NCBI RefSeq assembly: GCF_024298845.1
Contig: NZ_CP101156.1
Location: 2,232,001-2,296,000 of the forward strand
Source of the DNA: Natronosalvus amylolyticus
GTDB lineage: Archaea > Halobacteriota > Halobacteria > Halobacteriales > Natrialbaceae
Reading direction: 5' to 3'
DNA: 64,000 bases
Part shown: one piece after another, positions 45,372 to 54,282 of the stretch
Numbering within the stretch: the stretch's first letter is position 1
Layout of the letters: each line of letters begins with the position of its first letter
Position numbers and translations under genes: made by a program
Notes under the pieces: generated by a model
Databases searched by the model: none
What the model saw: the letters and a program-made list of their open reading frames with translations, nothing else
What the model was told of the DNA's origin: nothing

Positions 45372-46778
45372 TCAGGAGGTGGAGGACTCGGCGAGTTCTT
45401 TGAGTCGCTCAAGGTTGGCAATCGCCGGTTCGCGGTGTTCATCGATCCGCTCGAGGGCGTCCTGCATGCGTGGGTCATCGAAGTGATCGTCGATACCCTG
45501 AACGAAGCCGATCCGACAGTGTTGAAGCCAGTCCTGGATGTCGGGTTCCTCTCGCCACGCAGCGCGAGCCCGTTGGCCGACGAGGGTATATCGAATCATG
45601 TCCTCCGCGTCGCTGGGAAAGGAAGTGGGCGGACACAGCCGGTTTTTCTCCGCATCGTCGTTGCGGGTCGCCTCGATGTAGGCGATGATAGCGGCGCTGA
45701 ACGAAACAGGGGTCTCGATATACTGCAGGGCGATTCGGGCGGGCTCGAAGACGGGCCTCGTCGGGGGTGTCTTGACTCCGTGGGCGGTGCAGTCGACGTG
45801 CACATGCTGTGGGTCGGTGGGCACGGTCCCATCGTCGAGCACGATTCGGTCGTCGTCAAGACGCTGGACGTATCCCTTGCGGATGACGTTGCGGATCTGA
45901 CGCAGGTCGTTGCGTTCGTCCTGGCTGAGGATCGCCCCACGATAGGTTTCAGGTTCGATTTCGGGGTCGAGCGGGACGACCAGCCCGCTGGCTTCAAGCC
46001 GTCGGAAAAAGTCGGGGACGTCTTCGGCCTTCGCGGCGGCTTCCGTTCTCAGCGAAACCCACTCCATTAACCACGGCACCAGCTCCAGGGTTTGCATATG
46101 ACGCCTTGGGAGCGTCCACGGGTCGTGTGGTCGAATCCACCGGATCTCCGCCGGTGGAACGCCGTGGTTGAGCAGCCAGCCGCAGGTGTCCATTGACGTC
46201 TTCCCCGCCCCGATAACAGTGAACCCCTCAGCTGGGTCGGTGAGCTCGACGAGCTCGTTGGGGGTGACCAGCCGCACGTCCGGGTCGGCCTCGAACGGTG
46301 GCGTATGAGTTGCGGGGATGGACGATTCCACGTACGTAGCGTCCACGATCCGGCGTCTGACTTGCACCCCGGTCGTCTCGCCGGTCAGTCGCGACTCGAA
46401 CCGATAGCGACCAGCATTGGGACCGATGTAGTTGGACATGCCGAAAAAGCGGACCTGCCCCGACCCAAGCAGCTCCTCGTCCAGCACGCGGCGGTAGTAA
46501 CCACAGATCTCCGCGCCGGTTGCCCGCTCGTAGAACCCCGCGTTGGGGCCGACCTCGTCAATCGTGTCATTGCCGAGTTGCCGCGAGTTGACCCCGTAGA
46601 CCGCAGATGGCTGGTGGAGCCGCACGAATGGATAGGCGTCGTTCCAGTGGCCACCCGGATTCGCCCGCCGATCCACCATCACGACATCGGCGTCCGACTC
46701 GTCGATCAGCGTATCAGTAAACGCCATCCCCGACGCCCCGGCACCCACCACCAGGTAATCCGTCTTAACCGTCTTCAC
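45372..46778 (-). CDS. FAD/NAD(P)-binding oxidoreductase, flavin-monooxygenase-like
   Basis: 468 aa, GTG start. An N-terminal FAD Rossmann site VVGAGASGMAF (10-20) is followed by VDRRANPGGHWNDAYPFVRL, the conserved cofactor-entry region of this family. A second nucleotide-binding motif FTVIGAGKTSMDTCGWLLN lies near 190 for NAD(P). The FMO fingerprint FxGxxxHxxxW is not seen, so classical FMO activity is not assured. Similar proteins are common in actinobacteria, so horizontal gain is possible. Stands alone with no operon partner. Confidence 0.8.
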   Translation of the reverse strand: MKTVKTDYLVVGAGASGMAFTDTLIDESDADVVMVDRRANPGGHWNDAYPFVRLHQPSAVYGVNSRQLGNDTIDEVGPNAGFYERATGAEICGYYRRVLDEELLGSGQVRFFGMSNYIGPNAGRYRFESRLTGETTGVQVRRRIVDATYVESSIPATHTPPFEADPDVRLVTPNELVELTDPAEGFTVIGAGKTSMDTCGWLLNHGVPPAEIRWIRPHDPWTLPRRHMQTLELVPWLMEWVSLRTEAAAKAEDVPDFFRRLEASGLVVPLDPEIEPETYRGAILSQDERNDLRQIRNVIRKGYVQRLDDDRIVLDDGTVPTDPQHVHVDCTAHGVKTPPTRPVFEPARIALQYIETPVSFSAAIIAYIEATRNDDAEKNRLCPPTSFPSDAEDMIRYTLVGQRARAAWREEPDIQDWLQHCRIGFVQGIDDHFDDPRMQDALERIDEHREPAIANLERLKELAESSTS

Positions 46779-46924
46779 GTCGAATCACTCCGATAGTCGG
46801 ACGCTCAGTGTGGTCGCTCCCGGAAGAATCCTTACTGATCTGTCCCTCTTCGGTTTCGAACTGGTCACTAGTTCCTATCATTTTATGAATTACTCTATAC
46901 GAAACAGCCACATAGAATCACTCT

Positions 46925-46967
46925 ATGACAGATCTGCAAGGGCTGAGCAATCTGCAGGGGCTGAGCA
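46925..46967. repeat. Short direct repeat of about 18 bases, two copies
   Basis: TCTGCAAGGGCTGAGCAA (46931-46948) is followed directly by TCTGCAGGGGCTGAGCAG, so the two units differ at two positions. It lies in the 258-base gap between the FAD oxidoreductase and ABC permease genes. An upstream CTCTATACGA at about 46888 is TATA-like. The role is unknown. Confidence 0.5.
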
Positions 46968-47036
46968 GGAACTTCCCCGTTCAAGTCGATCGGTTAGTGA
47001 AGAATATACGCGGTAGTTTTGTGACGGGACGGTCGT

Positions 47037-48266
47037 TCACAGATCCTCGAGCACCGGCGTCCGCCCCACTCGCCAACCGGCGATCGCTGCGGCCAACGTC
47101 CCAATGCCGACGGCGATCAAGAGCCCGGCCAGTGAGACCCATGTGGCAGTCCGAACCAGGTCATCGAAGCCGACGACTGCGCCGCCGAGTCGATTCAACA
47201 GGGCAACGGCCGGTGGCGTGAGCGCGAGGCCGAGGAGGCCGCCGAGGAGTCCGATCGTCACCCCCTGCCAGATAACGGCGACGGAGGTCACCAGCGGCGA
47301 GAGACCGATCGCTCTGAGCGCAGCAAGCGTCTTGCGTTGCTGGGCGACGACGAGTGAGAGCAGCGTCAGTGTGAGCGCAATTCCGGCGCCGATAGCGAGT
47401 ACCACGAGCGTCCCGGCAGCCGCGAGGATGAGCACCTGTTCTTGCAGGACGGCCTCGAGTTGTTCCTGATTCGTTCTGATTTCGTACTCCGGATAGGATG
47501 CCTCGAGGTCGCGCTGGACGGCTTCGGCGTCGGCGTCGTCCTCGAGAGTGATCGTGATGAACGTGGCCGGTTCGAACACCGTTTCGCCCGTCACGGCGTG
47601 CAGTTCACTCAGCGGAACCGTGATCGTCGGGGTTCCGAGGAGCTGTTCGAACGTGGGAGAGATACCGACGACCGTCATCTCGTTGTTCCGAGCCGACGCA
47701 AGCGACCCACCGACGTACAGCGTGTCGCCGACGCCGACGTCGAGTTGGCGAGCCGTTTCCTCGTCGATCAGTATCTCGTTCGTTCGCTCACCGTCGTACG
47801 TCCCGCCGGCGTAGTGTGGATCACCGGAAAGCGATTCGCCATCAGTGATGGTGACCGAAGCCCCGCTCCCGGGAACGCCCGTCGCAACGATCGTCCGGAA
47901 CTCGGCGTCGGGGCTGGTCGCAACGTACACCGTCTCGAAGGCGAGTGGGGCGGCGTTTCTCACCCCATCGTGTGCTTCCATTTCAGCGGCCACCGAGCGC
48001 GAGTCATACAGGCTGTTCTCGAACCCGCCACCGCCAGCAGAGGTGATTCGAGTCTCGCCAGCCGTCACCCACAGATCTCGATCGGCCGATTCGAACTGCT
48101 GTGTACCCGTCTCGAGGACGCCGATGCCGGCACCGGCGAGCAAGGTCACGGCGAGGACGGCGAGTGCAACCCCGACGATAGCCAATCCGAGCCGCAGCCG
48201 ATGGTGTCGAAGTTGGGCAGTGCTGAGGGCGAGGCCACCCCGGATACGAGTGAGCAACCGGCGCAC
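47037..48266 (-). CDS. ABC transporter permease, MacB/FtsX type (second)
   Basis: 409 aa, GTG start. One N-terminal helix (about 26-50), a large extracytoplasmic MacB-PCD-like domain (about 55-265), then three C-terminal helices (about 278-310, 322-352, 372-400) with the FtsX core LTLLSLVVAQQRKTLAALRAIGLS. With the next permease and the ATPase it forms a type VII mechanotransmission exporter. 25 bases after the other permease. These transporters act on lipoproteins, peptides or envelope enzymes; the substrate is unknown. Confidence 0.9.
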   Translation of the reverse strand: MRRLLTRIRGGLALSTAQLRHHRLRLGLAIVGVALAVLAVTLLAGAGIGVLETGTQQFESADRDLWVTAGETRITSAGGGGFENSLYDSRSVAAEMEAHDGVRNAAPLAFETVYVATSPDAEFRTIVATGVPGSGASVTITDGESLSGDPHYAGGTYDGERTNEILIDEETARQLDVGVGDTLYVGGSLASARNNEMTVVGISPTFEQLLGTPTITVPLSELHAVTGETVFEPATFITITLEDDADAEAVQRDLEASYPEYEIRTNQEQLEAVLQEQVLILAAAGTLVVLAIGAGIALTLTLLSLVVAQQRKTLAALRAIGLSPLVTSVAVIWQGVTIGLLGGLLGLALTPPAVALLNRLGGAVVGFDDLVRTATWVSLAGLLIAVGIGTLAAAIAGWRVGRTPVLEDL

Positions 48267-48291
48267 TATCGCTCACCTCGTTCGGTCGCCA

Positions 48292-49500
48292 TCAGGGAAC
48301 ACCTCGAGCGAGTCGGTTCGTGACCAGGAGTAAAAACGGGAGCGTGAGCACGCCGATCACCACCGAGGCGACGAGGCCGTAGACGACGAAGCCAGGGTGG
48401 ACGAGGGCGATCGGGCCACTGGTGAGAAATCGCAAAGCCAGTTCGTTGACGCCGAGGGTCGCGGCGAAGCCAGCGATGCCACCGAGCAGACCACCAGCCG
48501 TTGTCGTCGCCAGGGCCCAGATGGCAACGAGCCGTAGCTGGCTGGTGAGTGAGATGCCAAGCGCGTTGAGCGTCGTCACCCGCCGTCTGTCGGCGACGAG
48601 TTCCAGTCCCATCGTGGTCGTCACGAAGAGCGTGCCGATGGCGACAGCGACGACGAATCCGGTGAGTGCTAGTGCCAGCGGCAGATCGGAATCCATCGTC
48701 TCACGTGCGGTGAGTTCCGTCCGTGAGAGAACGGCCGATTGAGGATATACTGTTTCCAGATCGGATTTGACCGACGGTGAGTTCGTCCCGACGACGAACT
48801 GATCGGCCAGGTCGTACTCGTCGCTTCCGGTAAGGACCTGCAGTTCGTGTAACTGGACCAGTGCAATCGGGAACGTCGGTGCCCCTGACGTCGAGTCGAC
48901 CCCGACGACCGTGAAATTCTCGTTGCCGGCCAACCGCAGCGTATCCGATTCCTCTGCCTCGAGTAACGACCCGGCACTGTCAGAGAGAACGACCTCGCCG
49001 GTCCACTCATCCCGGGTGTAGTAGGGGTCGTTGGGAGAGAGTAATTCGGCATCGAGCCCGGCGATCTCACCGATACCGGGTGTCGAAATGACGCCGATAA
49101 CCAGCACGTACTCCGAGCGGTCGCCGTGTTCGATCCGGACCACCTCGGTCTTGACCGGCGAGACGTACTCGATGTCCGGATGGGAGTCGAGTTCGGCGGC
49201 CGTTTCGTGTGCACCTCCGAAGGACGGCCCGTCAGTTGCAATCAGTGGAGAGCTCCCGCCGTCGGTCTCCGGGACGATCCAGTAATCGACGTCATCATCG
49301 TACACCGAGGTGCTCGTCGCCAACCCGACGCCGACAGCGGTGACCACGACGAGGAGACTGATTGCCACCGCAACGCCGAGAATGCTGAGTAAGACGCGCT
49401 TTCGACCGGTACCGGTCAGTTGTGACCAGAGTTGTGAGAAGGCGACCGCCCCGTATCCCCGCCATCGCGTAAACATCGCTCGGAGTCTCGAGTCACGCAC
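48292..49500 (-). CDS. ABC transporter permease, MacB/FtsX type (first)
   Basis: 402 aa from a GTG 6 bases after the ATPase stop (ATG at 49476 is an alternative). Same design as the companion permease: helix about 37-62, extracytoplasmic domain about 65-270, three late helices with GLELVADRRRVTTLNALGIS, and a final FLLLVTNRLARGVP. The two permeases are distant paralogs and would form a heterodimer. Confidence 0.9.
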   Translation of the reverse strand: MRDSRLRAMFTRWRGYGAVAFSQLWSQLTGTGRKRVLLSILGVAVAISLLVVVTAVGVGLATSTSVYDDDVDYWIVPETDGGSSPLIATDGPSFGGAHETAAELDSHPDIEYVSPVKTEVVRIEHGDRSEYVLVIGVISTPGIGEIAGLDAELLSPNDPYYTRDEWTGEVVLSDSAGSLLEAEESDTLRLAGNENFTVVGVDSTSGAPTFPIALVQLHELQVLTGSDEYDLADQFVVGTNSPSVKSDLETVYPQSAVLSRTELTARETMDSDLPLALALTGFVVAVAIGTLFVTTTMGLELVADRRRVTTLNALGISLTSQLRLVAIWALATTTAGGLLGGIAGFAATLGVNELALRFLTSGPIALVHPGFVVYGLVASVVIGVLTLPFLLLVTNRLARGVP

Positions 49501-49506
49501 TTTCGA

Positions 49507-50307
49507 TCACTCTACCTTCGCCTGGGTCTGCTGGTCGTGAGTTTCGGCCGTGTCGGTTCCCTCGACGATCGATCCGTCCTGTAATCGAATGCGCCGATCG
49601 CCGATCGCCAGCGCCGACTGGTCGTGTGAGGCGAGCACGACGGCGTGGTCGGCCGTAAGCCCCTGAAACGTCTCGAGGACGCGTTGTCCGGTTTCCGAAT
49701 CGAGTTCGCCGGTCGGTTCGTCGGCGATGACGAGCGCGGGGTCGGTGACCAACGCGCGGGCGATAGCCACCCGCTGTTGTTCGCCGCCGCTGAGTTCACC
49801 AGGGCGGTGATCGAGTCGGTCGCCGAGTTCGACCCGTTCGAGGAGTTCGGTCGCTCGACGCCTGCGTTCGCTCGCGGGCACCCCGAGTTCGACCAGTGGA
49901 AGGGCAACGTTCGCCCGCGCTGAGAGCGACTCGACGAGATGGAAGTGCTGGAAAACGATCCCGACCTGTTCGAGTCGGAGGCGCGTTCGTCGTTTTCGAG
50001 AGAGCGAACTGGTCGACTGGCCACGGATCGTCACAGTGCCCGTATCCGGGACTTCGAGGCCAGCCAGGTGGTGTAACAGCGTCGATTTCCCGCTGCCGCT
50101 CGGCCCGCTAATAGCGACGATTTCACCGGCGTCGATACTGAGCGAGACGTCCTCGAGAGCAGTGACCGTCGGCGGTTCACGACGGCCGAGAAGTCGGCCG
50201 AAAAAACCCGGTGTCGTCCCGCGCGTATACCGTTTCGTCACGCCCTCCGCACGGACGATTGGACTCGAGTCGTCGGTATCGGTCGCTCGAGTCGAGCCGG
50301 AATCCAT
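49507..50307 (-). CDS. ABC transporter ATP-binding protein, LolD/MacB type
   Basis: 266 aa. Walker [10 protein letters not shown] (68-76), Q-loop [11 protein letters not shown], signature LSGGEQQR (172-179), Walker [14 protein letters not shown] (191-203) and H-loop [10 protein letters not shown]. The short 22-residue insert before [12 protein letters not shown] ([17 protein letters not shown]) is unlike the bacterial LolD enzymes. It powers the two permeases that follow. Preceded on the same strand by a DUF1616 gene, 116 bases upstream. Confidence 0.95.
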   Translation of the reverse strand: MDSGSTRATDTDDSSPIVRAEGVTKRYTRGTTPGFFGRLLGRREPPTVTALEDVSLSIDAGEIVAISGPSGSGKSTLLHHLAGLEVPDTGTVTIRGQSTSSLSRKRRTRLRLEQVGIVFQHFHLVESLSARANVALPLVELGVPASERRRRATELLERVELGDRLDHRPGELSGGEQQRVAIARALVTDPALVIADEPTGELDSETGQRVLETFQGLTADHAVVLASHDQSALAIGDRRIRLQDGSIVEGTDTAETHDQQTQAKVE

Positions 50308-50352
50308 TAGCGAAAGACACCTCTAGAGCCAATTAACTGTCCCGGTTCATTT

Positions 50353-50460
50353 CATTCGGACTTGCCTTCCGCGGTCTCGAGCACAACTCATTCAGATTCG
50401 TCTTCCCCAGCCTCGAGCACAACTCATTCGGACTCGCCTTCCGCAGCCTCGAGCACATCG
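50353..50460. repeat. Three tandem 36-base copies of the DUF1616 gene end
   Basis: Units at 50353-50388, 50389-50424 and 50425-50460. Read on the minus strand, each would encode a version of VLEAAEGESE followed by TGA. Only the first (50425-50460) belongs to the gene; the other two lie behind the stop, in the same frame, with a few substitutions (VLEAGEDESE and VLETAEGKSE). Because 36 is a multiple of 3, each copy keeps frame and its own stop. Confidence 0.85.
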
Positions 50461-51503
50461 ATCCACAGGTGAACGCTATAGTCGGTATCGTCCATCGACG
50501 GTTCGTCTGGGACGTCCCCATCGGGGAACAAGAGCCACACGACCCGAATGTCCTCTCCGGTGAAAGTGGGTGAGATTTCGTGTGAGTGCAGCCAGGATTC
50601 GTTGTGTGCGAGTTCCGGCTGGAAGTGTGCTAACTCTCGTTGGTCGGTGACTGTCGTCTGGTTCCCCTCGAACTCGATCTGTTGTTCGACGACCACCACC
50701 GAATACTCGACCGTTCGGTGCTCGTTGTTGTCCACGCCGACGACGATGTCTGCTGCCTCACCGTGGACGAGTTCCGGGGGATAGTTTGCGGCGACGTACT
50801 CGCCGTCATCGTCCTCCGTCAGGATGTAGACGGCCGAGAACTGCTCACCGTCCGGCGGAACGAGTATCGCAAACGAAACCGTCCCGATGGCGAGGAGGAT
50901 CGAGAGAGCCAACAACACGTTCAACGCGCCATCGAGTCGCGTGTCGGGTTCGAAGACCTCACTGTGTGCCTGTTCGTACCACGTCCGGTACGGGACAGCG
51001 AACCGTTCGTCGGCCGGGAGTTGCCAGCGACGAACGGCCGCAACGACTGTCGACGCGAGGACGAAGCCAGTCACGGCAACCATGATCGGCCCCAGCCGAA
51101 TACCCCACGGCGTGAAGTTCAACACCAGCCCGATCAACGGGACGATAGCGATACTCAGACCGAACGAGAGTGCGACGCGTTCGATGCCGTCGATTCCCGA
51201 CCGGTCGTGTGTCTCGAACAGTGATGCGTCGTCGGCGTCATCATCCGCTGTGGATTCCTCGAGGGAATCCGCATCGGCAGGAGGCTCGCCTGCCTCGGGA
51301 AAGAGCGCCGCGATGAAAACGTAGCCAGGAACGAAGAGCACGAAAAGCAAGCCGAGCGGGACGCGAAGCGGTGTGTCCCTAATGATCGGGACGAAGACGG
51401 CGATGTTGACCAGCGCAGTCACCACGAGCATCGCCGCGAGATCGGCGGGAAGCCGTCGAACTGGTTCGGGGAGGAGTAACCAGAGCGCCCGTCGATCAAC
51501 CAT
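50424..51503 (-). CDS. DUF1616 membrane protein
   Basis: 359 aa. Two N-terminal helices (about 19-40, 45-65), an acidic loop (about 72-105), two more (about 108-128, 132-155), then a fifth (about 190-210) and an extracytoplasmic domain with YILTEDDDGEYVAANYP. The latter has VDNNEHRTVEYSVVVVEQQI, the DUF1616 signature beta region. Known archaeal and bacterial members sit in surface-glycan or ABC exporter neighbourhoods; function unknown. ABC genes follow on the same strand. A CTTTTAGGGC TATA-like box centred near 51531 lies 28 bases upstream of the ATG, so leaderless. Confidence 0.85.
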   Translation of the reverse strand: MVDRRALWLLLPEPVRRLPADLAAMLVVTALVNIAVFVPIIRDTPLRVPLGLLFVLFVPGYVFIAALFPEAGEPPADADSLEESTADDDADDASLFETHDRSGIDGIERVALSFGLSIAIVPLIGLVLNFTPWGIRLGPIMVAVTGFVLASTVVAAVRRWQLPADERFAVPYRTWYEQAHSEVFEPDTRLDGALNVLLALSILLAIGTVSFAILVPPDGEQFSAVYILTEDDDGEYVAANYPPELVHGEAADIVVGVDNNEHRTVEYSVVVVEQQIEFEGNQTTVTDQRELAHFQPELAHNESWLHSHEISPTFTGEDIRVVWLLFPDGDVPDEPSMDDTDYSVHLWIDVLEAAEGESE

Positions 51504-51629
51504 TTATCCGTACATTAGCACTATGCCCTAAAAGTCAGTCGATAGCCGGACAGCGGAAACCGAAGATTCTGACAGGGTAGCAACTGAGTAACGAGTGCGA
51601 ACGGCCTCGAGTGAGCGGATTCGTTGTCT

Positions 51630-51959
51630 TCACTCTGGCTGCTCGAGAACCTGTGCAACTGTGAGTATCAGGTCGAACGTCGGTGGCGAATCGAGGAGTC
51701 TGATTTCACCGGATTGCCGATCGTACTCGATGAACTCATACGAATCAGCTTTTTCCAGGTGATTATGATGGAGGGAAATCGCGACATCGGTTTCGATGCC
51801 TGTCGGTTCAGTATTTGTTTCAGGCTCCGTTTCCATTTCCGCGACGGCCTCCGCCAACTCCTCGATTGCCACCGGTTCATCTGCTTGCTCGAGATAGTAG
51901 AGGGCAAATCGTCGACGGGGGGAGTTGAGCAACGAAAACACGTCATCTACAGCGACCAT
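51630..51959 (-). CDS. DUF7344-type winged-helix-like small protein
   Basis: 109 aa. VDDVFSLLNSPRRRFALYYL, then the PVAIEELAEAVA helix-turn-helix region and LHHNHLEKADSYEFIEYDRQ SG, is the haloarchaeal wHTH pattern used in small regulators. Followed by an acidic insertion (TEPETNTEP). It lies upstream of the regulatory pair at 52344-53307, but has its own start; the target is unknown. Confidence 0.75.
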   Translation of the reverse strand: MVAVDDVFSLLNSPRRRFALYYLEQADEPVAIEELAEAVAEMETEPETNTEPTGIETDVAISLHHNHLEKADSYEFIEYDRQSGEIRLLDSPPTFDLILTVAQVLEQPE

Positions 51960-52343
51960 GTCGTCAACAGCATGCGACGGTTGCGTAAAAGCATATTGGC
52001 AGTAAAAGAGATTTTTCCAGCCTTATTTCATCATAATAGGACGGTAAAATGTCAATACCTGGAAAGGGCGTTCTGTGGAGAGAAAGAATGGCGCCTCGAG
52101 TGATGGCGCTATTCTCCGTCGAAATCTCGAAATTGGTGAAATCCGTACACTGGATCGGAAAGTTGGCCTTGTTGAAATCCTCAATCAGTGATAGGTCTCA
52201 GCAACCGTGCTGCATACACAACGCGAATGCATCACACTCCTCGGTCAGAATACCTGGCGGATTCCATAAGCAACACCCGAACTGATCAGTCGTGCCCACT
52301 GACGTTCCACCACAGGAATCGTGACACGGGAACGGCTATAGAG
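51960..52343. other. Intergenic region, 384 bases, no gene seen
   Basis: AT-richer than the flanks, with short frames only. The stretch 52160-52260 (TTGAAATCCTCAATCAGTG and after) looks like degenerate repeat-type DNA. No inverted repeat or transposase frame is visible that would identify an insertion sequence. Confidence 0.5.
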
Positions 52344-52595
52344 TCACTTCACCGTGACTGTCTGGTCCGAGTCTACGGTGATGCGATAGCCAGCGTAGTC
52401 GAATGATACGGATACCATGTTCTCCGTGGACGATTCGTTTGTGAACAACGCATCGAGGGCGTCGGGGTCGATGACCTCGAACAACGGTGGTTGGAGTTCC
52501 TTCTCGGGAACACCCTCGCGTTTCGCAACTTCAGAGACGATTGTTAGTGACGTGGACTTTCGGCTCGTCGCATTCATCTGTTCGTGTCTTCCCAT
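52344..52595 (-). CDS. HalOD1 output domain protein
   Basis: 83 aa from MGRHEQMNATSRKSTSLTIV (ATG at 52577 also possible). LTIVSEVAKREGVPEKELQP, LFEVIDPDALDALF, VSVSFDYAGYRITVDSDQ and TVTVK follow the HalOD1 fold, a small haloarchaeal output domain found alone or attached to sensor proteins. It lies directly after the HTH_10 gene and is probably its partner in a signalling pair. Confidence 0.82.
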   Translation of the reverse strand: MGRHEQMNATSRKSTSLTIVSEVAKREGVPEKELQPPLFEVIDPDALDALFTNESSTENMVSVSFDYAGYRITVDSDQTVTVK

Positions 52596-52653
52596 ACACG
52601 TGGACAGGCGCTGTCTCCGCAAGACGCTTGGTCTTACCCATGTAAGATGCAAA

Positions 52654-53307
52654 TCACGCTGTGGCGTCAGCGAACTCCTCTGTCAGGAGAGTTCGGATCC
52701 CGCGCCTGAGGCGGCCACCGAACGCTTGGCGGGTGATTCCAACCTCCGCAGCAAGTTCATCCAAGCTACATCCTCGTGGCTCATTGAAATAACCACGCTT
52801 CAATGCAAGTCGCAACGCCTCGAGTTGTGAGCTGGTCAGTTGGCTGAGGGCGTGTTCGTGGCTTGCCTCCATCTCATAAAGTTTCATCAGTGACGCCCGG
52901 ATTCCATCCGCTTGTAGGTCTTCCTGAAAGTCGGAGAGTGGTTGTTTGTTCGATGCCCGAAACTCGAACCGCCACGCGTCTGAGGTCCCTCTTCCTGACA
53001 AGAGCGTAATATTTGCTTCGGCGATACCGACTGCTGTATCACGGAAATCTCGGTTCCAAACGACGCGGTACAGGACTGAACTATCCGTCTCCTTGCTGAG
53101 AATATTGATCTGCTCTACAGCCCGTTCCTCCTTTGTGACTCGTAGGACGTCACTCGGGTCAGCACCTTGGACCCAAACATACGGAATCACCGCATCTCCA
53201 GTTGGTACGACCCGTTCTAGTTCCACCTCCACGTCGGACAACTGACGGAATGCTCGGCCGATTCTGAACCCGTCTGCTGGGATTTTGTATTCGGCATAGA
53301 CAGCCAT
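52654..53307 (-). CDS. Bacterio-opsin-activator-type HTH regulator (HTH_10)
   Basis: 217 aa from MAVYAEYKIPADGFRIGRAF. N-terminal Bat-associated domain (about 1-150), then HTH_10 (about 158-212: LTSSQLEALRLALKRGYFNE and CSLDELAAEVGITRQAFGGR). This family regulates transcription in response to light, oxygen or other signals, often through a coupled HalOD1 protein. The frame is open to 53622, but the ATG at 53307 matches the usual start. Confidence 0.9.
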   Translation of the reverse strand: MAVYAEYKIPADGFRIGRAFRQLSDVEVELERVVPTGDAVIPYVWVQGADPSDVLRVTKEERAVEQINILSKETDSSVLYRVVWNRDFRDTAVGIAEANITLLSGRGTSDAWRFEFRASNKQPLSDFQEDLQADGIRASLMKLYEMEASHEHALSQLTSSQLEALRLALKRGYFNEPRGCSLDELAAEVGITRQAFGGRLRRGIRTLLTEEFADATA

Positions 53308-53742
53308 ACGTCCCTCTATGTGGTCGCGGATCAAAGGACCAGTCCTGACTGGATGAAGATTGTCATTGGGTTCTGAATGGTGAGAATAACTACGTTCGTG
53401 GTGCTGCACCCATCCTCTGTATCTCGGACGCAGTTCTTGACAGGATTCGAGTAAAAGGTTCAGCCGCTGCTGAATCCATAGCGCGAATGTGGCACGACTT
53501 GAGAAGCGATTAACGCGGGAGGTCGAATGCTCAGTACAGATGGAGCAGTTACCGGAGCGATTATCGATATTCCTGAATGCTGTCAGAATACGGCTGCTGC
53601 ATACAGAGAAGGAGTTTAGCACTACTGAATCGGATCTTTTACTTTGAATCTGTATAACCGAGGGGCCATTACTGTGCCAATTTAGAGTGTAATATTGTTA
53701 GCTCACCAGAAAGTACTTGCTGGTGACTCCAAGAAAATAGAT
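53308..53742. other. Intergenic region, 435 bases, no intact gene
   Basis: Contains an open extension of the HTH gene frame (to 53622) with no resemblance to known proteins, and AT-rich DNA near 53630-53690. TATA-like elements (CTGTATAACC near 53650) could serve either strand. Appears to be decayed sequence. Confidence 0.45.
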
Positions 53743-53817
53743 ATGAAGCGACGAAACATCCTCACTGGGGTAGGTGTTACTGAACTTATATGTGATCTAA
53801 CCGACCATAGGCAATGA
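53743..53817 (+). pseudogene. Remnant of a Tat-signal protein gene, 24 codons
   Basis: ATG at 53743 starts MKRRNILTGVGVT, a near-perfect haloarchaeal Tat/lipoprotein signal start, but instead of the expected hydrophobic core and lipobox it reads into polar sequence and stops at TGA 53815-53817. No downstream frame continues a recognisable secreted protein. It looks like the 5' end of a gene lost by deletion or frameshift. Confidence 0.55.
53783..53814 (+). promoter_or_regulatory. TATA box placed for leaderless start at 53814
   Basis: CTTATATG at 53785-53792 is centred about 26 bases before the ATG at 53814. It lies inside the Tat remnant. Confidence 0.4.
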
Positions 53818-54026
53818 CAATGATTACTGTAAATGCTGTAGAGAACATTGTCGTGAATAGCGCAACTGTGAATGCTGTAGAAAATACCGTGATGCACTCT
53901 GGTAATTCGGGATATGAGAGTGTGCTAGGTTTGCTCTTTATTATCGGATTCTTGTTTGTCATGGGTGTAGTCTTGTTTATCGGCTTTTTGTTTGTCATGA
54001 AGTTACTAGTCATAGTCATGGCGTGA
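53814..54026 (+). CDS. Small hydrophobic protein with internal repeats, 70 aa
   Basis: MTMITVNAVENIVVNSATVN then a second VNAVEN copy, followed by two helix-like copies: LLFIIGFLFVMG and VVLFIGFLFVMK. The duplicated DNA (TTATCGG followed by TTGTTTGTCATG) shows recent internal duplication. Predicted single- or double-pass membrane protein, unrecognised. Support comes from a TATA box at leaderless distance and a stop-free frame in a stretch with no other gene; AT-rich repeats could also be non-coding. Confidence 0.4.
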   Translation: MTMITVNAVENIVVNSATVNAVENTVMHSGNSGYESVLGLLFIIGFLFVMGVVLFIGFLFVMKLLVIVMA

Positions 54027-54282
54027 GCTGACACTCGAGAGCAGTTTTTACACGAGTTATAAATTATTACTTACCAACCGCTTCATACCCGTGTGTATTC
54101 AGCAATCCGTCCTCATGATCTGTACTGACTGGCAGATTCTTTAGCGATCAATACGCAGACCTATGTAGCGGTTGGTTTCGTCTTGAGTGTATGAAATAAA
54201 CAGTGCCACTGTGCTGAACTCATGCTCTGTACGCAGCACCCCCTCTTATCAGGTCGTGAGGGGTTCAACAGAGCCGGAAAGA

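Noticed and set aside
46925-47221. Open frame of 98 codons starting MTDLQGLSNLQGLS
   Set aside because: Only the first part looks unusual, because of the direct repeat; most of it runs antisense into the ABC permease gene.
52160-52260. Possible insertion-sequence end or MITE
   Set aside because: No terminal inverted repeat, target-site duplication or transposase frame could be found by eye; a search of an IS database would decide.
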